The notes: generated by a model from the sequence alone, not told the origin. DNA of 64,000 nucleotides from Cherax quadricarinatus (GCF_038502225.1 NW_027195529.1:80001-144000), one strand, 5' to 3'; counted from the stretch's first letter, positions 1 to 13,842 are shown. Made by a program: numbers and translations.

Positions 1-430
1 GCATGTCAGTGACATTATTCTGTAGTTTAATGCCACCTGCCTGTCTCCTTTTTTAAAGATAGGGACTATATTTGCCGTCTTCTACATCTCGGGTAGTTGC
101 CCTGTTTCGATAGATGTGTGGCACACACAGCGCCTCTGCTCCCCCTCTCAGGACCCACGGAAAGATGTCCAGTCCCTCCTTCTCTGTTGTATGGTAATGT
201 GTCCAGAAGTTGTTGGTGCACCCTTCCATCCTAGGTTGCTGGAGTCCTTTCTATCTCCGCTGAAAGCACTTCCTTGAATCTCGTGTTGAGCTTCTCACAT
301 CTTTATCGTTTCTTGTGATCTTCCCTCAATCCTTCCTTCCTCAGTCTGATTACCTGATCCCATGACTGTTTTTTTTTCCTTTTGATGTAGCTGCACAACA
401 GCCACATCAGGGGCCAGGATATCTGTGTTG
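1..430 (-). mobile_element. 5' part of a LINE RT region (CR1/Jockey-like), degraded
   Basis: The minus strand of this stretch aligns by eye, almost end to end, with the N-terminal coding part of the LINE at 57,500-59,290. It shares the block encoding DQVIRLRK, a PWVL block and the run before the NYRP region. Several short deletions and stops break the frame, so it is a dead fragment. It runs off the left edge of the window and is cut on the right by the G/T-rich array. The part nearest the array extends slightly further 5' in the element than the 57.5 kb copy does. Confidence 0.75.
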
Positions 431-432
431 CA

Positions 433-3400
433 TTAGTGCTGGATGTGGTTATAGTGGCTGGAAGAGTAGATGTTAGCGCTGGTGTTGGTTGGATGACTGG
501 GTGTTGCATTAGAGCAAGTAGTGGTGGTGGTGGCTGGAAGACTGTGTGTTTTAAAAGTGTTGGTGGCGGTGGTTGGATGACTTGTTGTTGTATAAGTGCT
601 GGTGGTGATCGTAGTGGTTGAATGACTGGACGTTGTATAGCGCTGGTGGTGGTTCGATGACTTGGTGTTGTATTAGTGCTGGTAGTGGTGGTGGTGGTGG
701 CTGTATGACTGCATGTTATATTAGTGCTGGTGGTGGTGGCTTTATAACTGGGTGTTGTATTAATGGTAGTGGCTGGATAAGTGGGTGTTGTATTAGTGGT
801 ATTGGTTAGATAACTGGGTATTGTATTAGTGCTGATGGTGATGGTATTGCCTGGATGACTGGGTGTTGTATTAGTGCAAGTGATGGTTGGATGACTGGGA
901 GTTGTATTAGTGCTGGTAGTGGTTGGATGATTGGGTGTTGTATTAGTGCTGGTAGTGGTGGTGGTGGCTGGATGACTGGGTGTTGTATTAGTGCTGGTGG
1001 TGGTTGGATGACTGGGAGTTGTTTTAGTACTGGTGGTGGTTGGATGATTGGGTGTTGTATTAGTGCTAGTGGTGGTTGGATGATTGGGTGTTGTATTAGT
1101 GCTGGTAGTGGTGGAGGTGGCCGGATGACTGGGTGTTGTATTAGTGCTGGTGGTGGTTGGATGACTGGGTGTTGAATTAGTGCTAGTAGTGGTGGTGGTG
1201 GTTGGATGATTGGGTGTTGTATTAGTGCTGATGGTGGTTGGATAATTGGGTGTTGTATTAGTGCTAGTGGTGGTTGGATGATTTGGTGTTGTATTAGTGT
1301 TGATGGTGATTGGATGATTGGGTGTTGTATTAGTGCTAGTGGTGGTTGGATTATTGGGTGTTGTATTAGTGCTGATGGTAGTTGGATGACTTAGTGTTGT
1401 ATTAGTGCTGGTGGTGGTGGTAGTGGTTGGATGACTGAGTGTTGTATTAGTGCTAATGGTGGTTGGATGATTGGGTGTTGTAATAGTGCTGGTGATGGTT
1501 GGATGACTGGGTGTTGTAATAGTACTGGTGATGGTTGGATGACTGGGTGTTGTAATAGTGCTGGTAGTGGTTGGATGACTGGGTGTTGTAATAATGCTGG
1601 TGATGGTTGGATGACTGGGTGTTGTATTAGTGCTGGTGGTGGTTGGATGACTGGGTGTTGTAATAGTGCTGGTGGTGGTTGGATGAGTGAGTGTTGTATT
1701 AGTGCTGGTGGTGGTGGAATGACTGGTGTTGTATTAGTGCTGGTGGTGGTTGACGACTGGGTGTTGTATTAGTGCTGGTGGTGGTTGGATGACTGGGTGT
1801 TGTATTAGTGCTGGTGGTGGTTGGATGACTGGGTGTTGTAATAGTGCTGGTGGTGGTTGGATGAGTGAGTGTTGTATTAGTGCTGGTGGTGGTTGGATGA
1901 CTGGGTGTTGTAATAGTGCTGGTGGTGGTTGGATGGCTGGGTGTTGTAATAATGCTGTGGTGGTGGTGACTGGGTGGTATGAGTGCTGTGGTGTTGGATG
2001 ACTGGGTGTTGTATTAGTGCTGGTGGTGGTTGGATGACTGGGTGTTGTATTAGTGCTGGTGGTGGTTGGATGACTGGGTGTTGTATTAGTGCTGGTGGTG
2101 GTTGGATGACTGGGTGTTGTATTAGTGCTGGTGGTGGTTGGATGACTGGGTGTTGTATTAGTGCTGGTGGTGGTTGGATGACTGGGTGTTGTATTAGTGC
2201 TGGTGGTGGTTGGATGACTGAGTGTTGTATTAGTGCCGGTGGTGGTTGGATGACTGGGTGTTGTATTAGTGCTGGTGGTGGTTGGATGACTGGGTGTTGT
2301 ATTAGTGTTGTTAGTGGTTGGATGACTGGGTGTTGTATTAGTGCTGGTGGTTGGATGACTGGGTGTTGTATTAGTGTTCTTGGTGGTTGGATGACTGGGT
2401 GTTGTATTAGCGCTGGTGGCGGTTGGATGACTGGGTGTTGTATTAGTGCTGGTGGTGGTTGGATGACTGGGTGTTGTATTAGTGCTGGTGGTGGTGGTGA
2501 TTGGATGACTGGGTGTTGTATTAGTGTTGTTGGTGGTTGGATGACTGGGTGTTGTATTAGCGCTGGTGGCGGTTGGATGACTGGGTGTTGTATTAGTGTT
2601 GTTGGTGGTTGGATGACTGGGTGTTGTATTAGTGTTGTTGGTGTTTGGATGACTGGGTGTTGTATTAGTGTTGTTAGTGGATGGACGACTGGGTGTTTTA
2701 TTATTGCTGGTGGTGGTGGTGATTGGATGACTGGGTGTTGTATGAGCGCTGGTGGTGGTGGCGGTTGGTTGACTGGGTGTTGTATTAGTGTTGTTGGTGG
2801 TTGGATGACTGGGTGTTTTATTATTGCTGATGGTGGTGGTGGTTGGTTGACTGGGTGTTTTATTAGTGTTGTTGGTGGTTGGATATCTGGGTGTTGTATT
2901 ATTGCTGATGGTGGTGGTGGTTGGATGACTGTGTGTTGTATTAGTGCTGGTGGTAGTGGTGGTTGGATGACTGGGTGTTGTATTATTGCTGGTGGTGGTG
3001 GTGGTTGGATGACTGGGTGTTGTATTAGCGCTTGTGGTGGTGGCGGTTGGTTGACTGGGTGTTGTATTAGTGTTCTTGGTGGTTGGATGACTGGGTGTTG
3101 TATTAGCGCTGGTGGCGGTTGGATGACTGGGTGTTGTATTAGTGCTGGTGGTGGTTGAATGACTGGGTGTTGTATTAGTGCTGGTGGCGGTTGGATGACT
3201 GGGTGTTGTATTAGTGCTGGTGGTGGTTGGATGACTGGGTGTTGTATTAGTGCTGGTGGTGGTGGTGATTGGATGACTGGGTGGTGTATTAGTGTTGTTA
3301 GTGGTTGGATGACTGGGTGTTGTATTAGCGCTGGTGGCGGTTGGATGACTGGGTGTTGTATTAGTGTTGTTGGTGGTTGGATGACTAGGTGTTGTATTAG

Positions 3401-6400
3401 TGTGGTTGGTGTTTGGATGACTGGGTGTTGTATTAGTGCCGGTGGTGGTTGGATGACTGGGTGTTGTATTAGTGCTGGTGGTGGTTGGATGACTGGGTGT
3501 TGTATGAGTGCTGGTGGTGGTGGCGGTTGGATGACTGGGTGTTGTATTAGTATTGTTGGTGGTTGGATGACTGGGTGTTCTATTAGTGTTGGTGTTTGGA
3601 TGACTGGGTGTTGTATTATTGCTGATGGTGGTGGTGGTTGGTTGACTGGGTGTTGTATTAATGCTGGTGGTGGTGGTGGTTGGATGACTGGGTGTTGTAT
3701 TAGTGCTGGTGGTGGTGGTGGTTGGATGACTTGGTGTTTTATTAGTGCTGGTGGTGGTGGTGTTGGTTGGATGACTGGGTCTTGTATTAGTGCTGGTGGT
3801 GGTTGGATGACTGGGTGTTGTGTTAGTGTTGTTGGTGGTTGGAGGACTGGGTGTTGTATTAGTGTTGGTGTTTGGATGACTGGGTGTTGTAATATTGCAG
3901 GTGGTTGTGGTGATTGGATGACTGGGTGTTGTATTATCGCTGGTGGTGGTGGCGGTTGGTTGACTGGGTGTTGTATTAGTGTTGTTGGTGGTTGGATGAC
4001 TGGGTGTTTTATTATTGCTGATGGTGGTGGTGGTTGGTTGACTGGGTGTTGTATTAGTGTTGTTGGTGGTTGGATGACTGGGTGTTGTATTATTGCTGAT
4101 GGTGGTTGTGGTTGGATGACTGGGTGTTGTATTAGTGCTGGTGGTGGTGGTTGGATGACTGGGTGTTGTATTATTGCTGGTGGGGGTGGTGGTTGGATGA
4201 CTGGGTGTTGTATTAGCGCTTGTGGTGGTGGCGGTTGGTTGACTGGGTGTTGTATTAGTGTTGTTGGTGGTTGGATGACTGGGTGTTGTATTAGCGCTGG
4301 TGGCGGTTGGATGACTGGGTGTTGTATTAGTGCTGGTGGTGGTTGGATGACTGGGTGTTGTATTAGTGCTGGTGGTGGTGGTGACTGGATACTGTTGGTG
4401 TTGTGACTTGTGTATTAGTGTTGGTGGTTGGATGACTGGGTGTTGTATTAGCGCTGGTGGCGTTTGGATGACTGGGTGTTGTATTAGTGTTGTTAGTGGA
4501 TGGATGACTGGGTGTTTTGTTATTTCTGGTGGTGGTGGTGACTGGATGACTGGGTGTTGTATGAGCGCTGGTGGTGGTGGCGGTTGGTTGACTGGGTGTT
4601 GTATTAGTGTTGTTGGTGGTTGGATGACTGGGTGTTTTATTATTGCTGATGGTGGTGGTGGTTGGTTGACTGAGTGTTGTATTAGTGTTGTTGGTGGTTG
4701 GATTACTGGGTGTTGTATTATTGTTGATGGTGGTGGTGGTGGTTGGATGACTGGGTGTTGTATTAGCGCTGGTGGTGGTGGTGGTTGTATGAATGGGTGT
4801 TGTATTATTGCTGGTGGTGGTGGTGCTTGGATGACTGGGTGTTGTATTAGCACTTGTGGTGGTGGCGGTTGTTTGACTGGGTGTTGTATTAGAGTTGTTG
4901 TTGGTTGGATGACTGGGTGTTGTATTAGCGCTGGTGGCGGTTGGATGACTGGGTGTTGTATTAGTGCTGGGGGTGGAGGTGATTGGATGACTGGGTGTTG
5001 TATGAGCGCTGGTGGTGGAGGCGGTTGGTTGACTGTTGTGGTTGGATGACTGGGTGTTTTATTATTGCTGATGGTGGTGGTGGTTGGTTGACTGGGTGTT
5101 CTATTAGTGTTGTTGGTGGTTGGATGACTGGGTGTTGTATTAGTGTTGTTGGTGGTTGGATGACTGGGTGTTGTATTATTGTTGATGGTGGTGGTGGTGG
5201 TTGGATGACTGGGTGTTGTATTTGTGCTGGAGGTGGTGGTGGTTGTATGACTGGGTGTTGTATTATTGCTGGTGGTGGTTGGATGAGTGGGTGTTGTATT
5301 AGCGCTTGTGGTGGTGGCGGTTGTTTGACTGGGTGTTGTATTAGAGTTGTTGTTGGTTGGATGACTGGGTGTTGTATTAGCTCTGGTGGCGGTTGGATGA
5401 CTGGGTGTTGTATTAGTGCTGGTGGTGGTTGGATGACTGGGTTTTGTATTAGTGCTGGTGGTGGAGGTGATTGGATGACTGGGTGTTGTATGAGCGCTAG
5501 TGGTGGAGGCGGTTGGTTGACTGGGAGTTGTATTAGTGTTGTTGGTGGTTGGATGACTGGGTGTTTTATTATTGCTGATGGTGGTGGTGGTTGGTTGACT
5601 GGGTGTTGTATTAGTGTTGTTGGTGGTAGGATGAGTGGGTGTTGTATTATTGCTGATGGTGGTGGAGGTTGGATGACTGGGTGTTGTATTAGTGTTGTTG
5701 GTGGTTGGATGACTGGGTGTTGTATTATTGCTGATGGTGGTGGCGGTTGGTTGACTGGGTGTTGTATTAGTGTTGTTGGTGGTTGGATGGCTGGGTGTTG
5801 TATTATTGCTGATGGTGGTGGTGGTTGGATGACTGGGTGTTGTATTAGTGCTGGTGGTGGTGGTGATTGGATGACTGGGTGTTGTATGAGCGCTGGTGGT
5901 GGTGGCGGTTGGTTGACTGGGTGTTGTAATAGTGCTTGTGGTGGTTGGATGACTGGGTGTTGTAATAATGCTGGTGATGGTTGGATGACTGGGTGTTGTA
6001 TTAGTGCTGGTGGTGGTTGGATGACTGGGTGTTGTATTAGTGCTGGTGGTGGTTGGATGACTGGGTGTTGTATTAGCGCTGGTGGTGGTGGTGGTGGTTG
6101 GATGACTGGGTGTTGTATTAGTGCTGGTGGTGGTTGGATGTCTGGGTGGTGTGTGGTGGTGTTTGGATGACTGGGTGTTGTATTAGTGCCGGTGGTGGTT
6201 GGATGACTGGGTGTTGTATTAGTGCTGGTGGTGGTTGGATGACTGGGTGTTGTATTAGTGTTGTTAGTGGTTGGATGACTGGGTGTTGTATTAGTGCTGG
6301 TGGTTGGATGACTGGGTGTTGTATTAGTGTTCTTGGTGGTTGGATGACTGGGTGTTGTATTAGCGCTGGTGGCGGTTGGATGACTGGGTGTTGTATTAGT

Positions 6401-9400
6401 GCTGGTGGTGGTTGGATGACTGGGTGTTGTATTAGTGCTGGTGGTGGTGGTGATTGGATGACTGGGTGGTGTATTAGTGTTGTTAGTGGTTGGATGACTG
6501 GGTGTTGTATTAGCGCTGGTGGCGGTTGGATGACTGGGTGTTGTATTAGTGTTGTTGGTGGTTGGATGACTGGGTGTTGTATTAGTGTTGTTGGTGTTTG
6601 GATGACTGGGTGTTGTATTAGTGTTGTTAGTGGATGGACGACTGGGTGTTTTATTATTGCTGGTGGTGGTGGTGATTGGATGACTGGGTGTTGTATGAGC
6701 GCTGGTGGTGGTGGCGGTTGGTTGACTGGGTGTTGTATTAGTGTTGTTGGTGGTTGGATGACTGGGTGTTTTATTATTGCTGATGGTGGTGGTGGTTGGT
6801 TGACTGGGTGTTGTATTAGTGTTGTTGGTGGTTGGATGACTGGGTGTTGTATTATTGCTGATGGTGGTGGTGGTTGGATGACTGGGTGTTGTATTAGTGC
6901 TGGTGGTGGTGGTGGTTGGATGACTGGGTGTTGTATTATTGCTGGTGGTGGTGGTGGTTGGATGACTGGGTGTTGTATTAGCGCTTGTGGTGGTGGCGGT
7001 TGGTTGACTGGGTGTTGTATTAGTGTTGTTGGTGGTTGGATGACTGGGTGTTGTATTAGCGCTGGTGGCGGTTGGATGACTGGGTGTTGTATTAGTGCTG
7101 GTGGTGGTTGGATGACTGGGTGTTGTATTAGTGCTGGTGGTGGTGGTGATTGGATGACTGGGTGTCGTATTAGTGTTGTTGGTGGTTGGATGACTGGGTG
7201 TTGTATTAGCGCTGGTGGCGGTTGGATGACTGGGTGTTGTATTAGTGTTGTTGGTGGTTGGATGACTGGGTGTTGTATTAGTGTTGTTGGTGTTTGGATG
7301 ACTGGGTGTTGTATTAGTGTTGTTAGTGGATGGATGACTGAGTGTTTTATTATTGCTGGTGGTGGTGGTGATTGGATGACTGGGTGTTGTATGAGCGCTG
7401 GTGGTGGTGGCGGTTGGTTGACTGGGCGTTGTATTAGTGTTGTTGGTGGTTGGATGACTAGGTGTTGTATTAGTGTTGTTGATGGTTGGATGACTGGGTG
7501 TTGTATTATTGCTGATGGTGGTGGTGGTTGGATGACTGGGTGTTGTATTAATGCTGGTGGTGGTGGTGGTTGGAAGACTGGGTGTTGTATTAGTGCTGGT
7601 GGTGGTGGTGGTTGGATGACTGGGTGTTTTATTAGTGCTGGTGGTGGTGGTGGTGGTTGGATGACTGGGTGTTGTATTAGTGCTGGTGGTGGTGGTGGTG
7701 GTTGGATGACTGGGTGTTGTGTTAGTGTTCTTGGTGTTTGGATGACTGGGTGTTGTATTAGTATTGTTAGTGGATGGATGACTGGGTGTTTAATATTGCA
7801 GGTGGTTGTGGTGATTGGATGACTGGGTGTTGTATTATCGCTGGTGGTGGTGGCGGTTGGTTGACTGGGTGTTGTATTAGTGTTGTTGGTGGTTGGATGA
7901 CTGGGTGTTTTATTATTGCTGATGGTGGTGGTGGTTGGTTGACTGGGTGTTGTATTAGTGTTGTTGGTGGTTGGATGACTGGGTGTTGTATTATTGCTGA
8001 TGGTGGTTGTGGTTGGATGACTGGGTGTTGTATTAGTGCTGGTGGTGGTGGTGGTGGTTGGATGACTGGGTGTTGTATTATTGCTGGTGGTGGTGGTGGT
8101 TGGATGACTGGGTGTTGTATTAGCGCTTGTGGTGGTGGCGGTTGGTTGACTGGGTGTTGTATTAGTGTTGTTGGTGGTTGGATGACTGGGTGTTGTATTA
8201 GCGCTGGTGGCGGTTGGATAACTGGGTGTTGTATTAGTGCTGGTGGTGGTTGGATGACTGGGTGTTGTATTAGTGCTGGTGGTGGTGGTGATTGGATGAC
8301 TGGGTGTTGTATTAGTGTTGTTGGTGGTTGGATGACTAGGTGTTGTATTAGTGTTGTTGGTGGTTGGATGACTGGGTGTTGTATTAGTGTTGTTGGTGTT
8401 TGGTTGACTGGGCGTTGTATTAGTGTTGTTAGTGGATGGATGACTGGGTGTTTTATTATTTCTGGTGGTGGTGGTGATTGGATGACTGGGTGTTGTATGA
8501 GCGCTGGTGGTGGTGGCGGTTGGTTGACTGGGTGTTGTATTAGTGTTGTTGGTGGTTGGATGACTGGGTGTTTTATTATTGCTGATGGTGGTGGTGGTTG
8601 GTTGACTGGGTGTTGTATTAGTGTTGTTGGTGGTTGGATGACTGGGTGTTGTATTATTGCTGATGGTGGTGGTGGTGGTTGGATGACTGGGTGTTGTATT
8701 AGTGCTGGTGGTGGTGGTGGTTGTATGACTGGGTGTTGTATTATTGCTGGTGGTGGTGGTGGTTGGATGACTGGGTGTTGTATTAGCGCTTGTGGTGGTG
8801 GCGGTTGTTTGACTGGGTGTTGTATTAGTGTTGTTGGTGGTTGGATGACTGGGTGTTGTATTAGCGCTGGTGGCGGTTGGATGACTGGGTGTTGTATTAG
8901 TGGTGGTGGTGGTTGGATGACTGGGTGTTGTATTAGTGCTGGTGGTGGTGGTGGTGATTGGATGACTGGGTGTTGTATGAGCGCTGGTGGTGGTGGTGTT
9001 TGGTTGACTGGGTGTTGTATTAGTGTTGTTGGTGGTTGGATGACTGGGTGTTGTATTATTGCTGATTGTGGTGGTGTTTGGATGACTGGGTGTTGTATTA
9101 GTGCTGGTGGTGGTGGCGGTTGGTTGACTGGGTGTTATATTAGTGTTGTTGGTGGTTGGATGACTGGGTGTTGTATTATTGCTGATGGTGGTGGTGGTTG
9201 TATGACTGGGTGTTGTGCTAGTGCTGGTGGTGGTGGTGGTTGGATGACTGGGTGTTGTATGAGCGCTGGTGGTGGTGGCGGTTGGTTGACTGGGTGTTGT
9301 AATAGTGCTGGTGGTGGTTGGATGACTGGGTGTTTTATTATTGCTGATGGTGGTGGTGGTTGGTTGACTGGGTGTTGTATTAGTGTTGTTGGTGGTTGGA

Positions 9401-12400
9401 TGACTGGGTGTTGTATTATTGCTGATGGTGGTGGTGGTTGGATGACTGGGTGTTGACTGGGTGGTGGTGGTTGGATGACTGGGTGTTGTATTATTGCTGA
9501 TGGTGGTGGTGGTTGGATGAGTGGGTGTTGTATTATTGCTGGTGGTGGTGGTGGTGGTTGTATGACTGGGTGTTGTATTAGTGCTGGTGGTGGTGGTTGG
9601 ATGACTGGGTGTTGTATTATTGCTGGTGGGGGTGGTGGTTGGTTGACTGGGTGTTGTATTAGTGTTGATGGTGGTTGGATGACTGGGTGTTGTATTAGCG
9701 CTGGTGGCGGTTGGATGACTGGGTGTTGTATTAGTGCTGGTGGTGGTTGGATGACTGGGTGTTGTATTAGTGCTGGTGGTGGTGGTGATTGGATGACTGG
9801 GTGTTGTATTAGTGTTGTTGGTGGTTGGATGACTGGGTGTTGTATTAGCGCTGGTGGCGGTTGGATGACTGGGTGTTGTATTAGTGTTGTTGGTGGTTGG
9901 AGGACTGGGTGTTGTATTAGTGTTGTTGGTGTTTGGATGACGGTGTTGTATTAGTGTTGTTAGTGGATGGATGACTGGGTGTTTTATTATTGCTGGTGTT
10001 GGTGGTGATTCGATGACTGGGTGTTGTATTAGTGCTGGTGGTAGTGGTGGTTGGATGACTGGGTGTTTTATTAGTGCTGGTGGTGGTGGTGGTGGTTGGA
10101 TGACTGGGGGTTGTATTAGTGCTGGTGGTGGTGGTGGTTGGATGACTGGGTGTTGTGTTAGTGTTGTTGGTGTTTGGATGACTGGGTGTTGTATTAGTAT
10201 TGTTAGTGGATGGATGACTGGGTCTTTAATATTGCTGGTGGTGGTGGTGATTGGGTGACTGGATGTTGTATGTGCGCTGGTGGTGGTGGCGGTTGGTTGA
10301 CTGGGTGTTGTATTAATGTTGTTGGTGGTTGGACGACTGGGTGTTTTATTATTGCTTATGGTGGTGGTGGTTGGTTGACTGGGTGTTGTATTAGTGCTGG
10401 TGATGGTGGTTGGATGACTGGGTGTTGTATTAGTGATGGTGGTGGTGGTGGTTGGATGACTGGGTGTTGTATTAGTGCTGGTGGTGGTGGTGGCTGGATG
10501 ACTGGGTGTTGTATTAGCGCTTGTGGTGGTGGCGGTTGTTTGACTGGGTGTTGTATTAGTGTTCTTGGTGGTTGAATGACTGGGTGTTGTATTAGCGCTG
10601 GTGGCGGTTGGATGACTGGGTGTTGTATTAGTGCTGGTGGTGGTTGGATGACTGGGTGTTGTATTAGTGCTGGTGGTGGTGGTGATTGGATGTCTGGGTG
10701 TTGTATGAGCGCTGGTGGTGGTGGCGGTTGGTTGACTGGGTGTTGTATTAGTGTTGTTGGTGGTTGGATGACTGGGTGTTGTATTATTGCTGATGGTGGT
10801 GGTGGTTGGTTGACTGGGTGTTGTATTAGTATTGTTGGTGGTTGGATGACTGGGTGTTGTATTATTGCTCATGGTGGGGGTGGCTGGATGACTGGGTGTT
10901 GTATTAGTGCTGGTGGTGGTGGCGGTTGGTTGACTGGGTGTTGTATTAGTGTTGTTGGTGGTTGGATGACTGGGTGTTGTATTATTGCTGATGGTGGTGA
11001 TGGTTGGATGACTGGGTGTTGTATTAGTGCTGGTGGTGGTGGTGATTGGATGACTGGGTGTTGTATGAGCGCTGGTGGTGGTGGCGGTTGGTTGACTGGG
11101 TGTTGTAATAGTGCTGGTGGTGGTTGGATGACTGGGTGTTGTATTAGTGTTGTTGGTGGTTGGATGACTGGGTGTTTTATTATTGCTGATGGTGGTGGTG
11201 GTTGGTTGACTGGGTGTTGTATTAGTGTTGTTGGTGGTTGGATGACTGGGTGTTTTATTATTGCTGATGGTGGTGGTGGTTGGTTGACTGGGTGTTGTAT
11301 TAGTGTTGTTGGTGGTTGGATGACTGGGTGTTGTATTATTGCTGATGGTGGTGGTGGTTGGATGACTGGGTGTTGTATTAGTGCTGCTGGTGGTGGTGGT
11401 GGTGGTTGTATGACTGGGTGTTGTATTATTGCTGGTGGTGGTGGTGGTGGTTGGATGACTGGGTGTTGTATTAGCGCTTGTGGTGGTGGCGGTTGGTTGA
11501 CTGGGTGTTGTATTAGTGTTGTTGGTGGTTGGATGACTGGGTGTTGTATTAGCGCTGGTGGCGGTTGGATGACTGGGTGTTGTATTAGTGCTGGTGGTGG
11601 TTGGATGACTGGGTGTTGTATTAGTGCTGGTGGTGGTGGTGATTGGATGACTGGGTGTTGTATTAGTGTTGTTGGTGGTTGGATGACTGGGTGTTGTATT
11701 AGCGCTGGTGGCGGTTGGATGACTGGGTGTTGTATTAGTGTTGTTGGTGGTTGGATGACTGGGTGTTGTATTAGTGTTGTTGGTGTTTGGATGACTGGGT
11801 GTTGTATTAGTGTTGTTAGTGGATGGATGACTGGGTGTTCTATTAGTGCTGGTGGTGGTGGTGATTGGATGACTGGGTGTTGTATGAGCGCTGGTTGTGG
11901 TGGCGGTTGGTTGACTGGGTGTTGTATTAGTGTTGTTGGTGGTTGGATGACTGGGTGTTTTATTATTGCTGATGGTGGTGGTGGTTGGTTGACTGGGTGT
12001 TGTATTAGCGTTGTTGGTGGTTGGATGACTAGGTGTTGTATTAGTGTTGTTGATGGTTGGATGACTGGGTGTTGTATTATTGCTGATGGTGGTGGTGGTT
12101 GGATGACTGGGTGTTGTATTAGTGCTGGTGGTGGTGGTGGTTGGATGACTGGGTGTTGTATTAGTGCTGGTGGTGGTGGTGGTTGGATGACTGGGTGTTT
12201 TATTAGTGCTGGTGGTGGTGGTTGGATGACTGGGTGTTGTATTAGTGCTGGTGGTGGTGGTGGTTGGATGACTGGGTGTTGTATTATTGCTGGTGGTGGT
12301 GGTGGTTGGATGACTGGGTGTTGTATTAGTGCTTGTTGTGGTGGTGGTTGGATGACTGGGTGTTGTATTATTGCTGGTGGTGGTGGCGGTTGGATGACTG

Positions 12401-13302
12401 GGTGTTGTATTAGTGCTGGTGGTGGTGGTGGTTGGATGACTGGGTGTTTTATTAGTGCTGGTGGTGGTGATTGGATGACTGGGTGTTGTATTAGTGCTGG
12501 TGGTGGTGGTGGTTGGATGACTGGGTGTTGTATTATTGCTGGTGGTGGTGGTGGTTGGATGACTGGGTGTTGTATTATTGCTGGTGGTGGTTGTGGTTGG
12601 ATGACTGGGTGTTGTATTAGTGCTGGTGGTGGTGGTGGTTGGATGACTGGGTGTTTTATTAGTGCTGGTGGTGGTGGTGGTGGTTGGATGACTGGGTGTT
12701 GTATTAGTGCTGGTGGTGGTGGTTGGATGACTGGGTGTTCTATTATTGCTGATGGTGGTGGTGGTGGTTGGATGACTGGGTGTTGTATTAGTGCTGGTGG
12801 TGGTGGTGGTGGTGGTTGGATGACTGGGTGTTGTATTAGTGCTGGTGGTGGTGGTGGTTGGATGACTGGGAGTTGTATTATTGCTGATGGTGGTGGTGGT
12901 GGTTGGATGACCGGGTGTTGTATTAGTGCTGGTGGTTGTGGTGGTGGTTGGATGACTGGGTGTTGTATTAGTGCTGGTGGTGGTGGTTGGATGACTGGGA
13001 GTTGTATTATTGCTGATGGTGGTGGTGGTGGTTGGATGACCGTGTGTTGTATTAGTGCTGGTGGTGGTGGTGGTTGGATGACTGGGTGTTGTATTAGTGC
13101 TGGTGATGGTGGTTGGATGACTGGGTGTTGTATTAGTGATGGTGGTGGTGGTGGTTGGATGACTGGGTGTTGTATTAGTGCTGGTGATGGTGGTTGGATG
13201 ACTGGGTGTTGTATTAGTGATGGTGGTGGTGGTGGTTGGATGACTGGGTGTTGTATTAGCGCTGGTGGTGGTGGTGGTGGTGGTTGGATGACTGGGTGTG
13301 GT
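433..13302 (+). repeat. 12.9 kb G/T-rich minisatellite, ~36 bp unit
   Basis: On the order of 330 head-to-tail units occur. The basic unit is 36 bp and holds GGTTGGATGACTGGG, then TGTTGTATTAGTGCT, then GGT triplets. Variants are mostly longer or shorter by whole GGT triplets (33, 39, 42, 45 bp). The plus strand is about 80% G+T. No stop codon occurs in one plus frame and two minus frames, which produces apparent ORFs of up to 1,584 codons; their translation is only a W-M-T-G-C-C-I-S or H-P-T / Q-P-P repeat and slips between frames at indels. No start context, domain, or splice structure supports a protein. The first kilobase is more diverged than the middle, as is usual at array edges. Confidence 0.95.
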
Positions 13303-13557
13303 GGGAGTATCTGCGTATTTTTTAAGGTAAGAAATGCTCTACTTCCAATGTAATTCACTTTGATAAGAATGATGAACTAGAGAAAACAGCTTCACCACTG
13401 AGAACTAGATTACGATAATTTTTATGAAATTCCTATAAGTTTTAATTATTAAATTTATCTCTTGTCATATATCTTTGAATATCACTCAAACCTGGTTAAT
13501 AAAGAGACAAATTCGTTATGATATAAATAGTTTAGAAAACCAAAGTTAAAGAAGGAG
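13303..13557. other. Short AT-rich unique stretch
   Basis: This is the sequence between the G/T array and the Penelope-like inverted structure. I see no coding potential or recognisable repeat. Confidence 0.5.
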
Positions 13558-13842
13558 ACAGTTTGTAACATTTGGAAATCTTTATTGAGGGAACGTTTTG
13601 TAAACCTGAGACTTCTTCTGTCCAGTGCAGAGAAGATGTGTGGGAGATGAGGAGTGTAAGGTAATCAGTCCCTCAGCCTGGGCTGAACACATTAATTCCA
13701 GGCTGAGGGACTGATTACTACAAACTCCTCAACTTCCACAGTTCTTCTCTGTATTGGACTGAAGAAGCCGCTGGCTGGTGAAACATTTCCTCAATAATAA
13801 TTCCCAAATATTGAACAAGTGTCTCATTCTTCAAATTTGTTA
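13558..13842. mobile_element. Penelope-like terminal repeat fragment, inverted arms
   Basis: Two arms face each other around 13,690. Each holds a block with AGTCCCTCAGCCTGG or its complement, a block ending in a hammerhead-like motif, and a terminal AATAAT-like stretch. The same blocks in the same order occur at 42.5-43.74 kb. The arrangement of partial inverted long repeats with hammerhead-like motifs is known for Penelope-like elements. No reverse transcriptase or GIY-YIG coding sequence is present here, so the family assignment is inference. Confidence 0.5.
13751..13800 (+). ncRNA. Hammerhead-like motif, family 1, diverged
   Basis: CTGAAGA at 13,759-13,765 matches the CUGANGA core (position 7 is free in hammerheads). 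A stem-II-like stretch GCCGC...CTGGT follows, then GAAAC at 13,780. Stem II is weaker than in the 43 kb copies (two wobbles and a mismatch), so this copy is probably inactive. Confidence 0.4.

Noticed and set aside
6118..10872. 1,584-codon minus-strand ORF (and overlapping plus-strand ORFs of up to 925 codons) as a mucin-like or silk-like gene
   Set aside because: The peptide is only the 36 bp repeat read without stops, and it switches between the TTPSHPT and QHPVIQPP phases at indels. No signal peptide, unique domain or flanking exons are visible.
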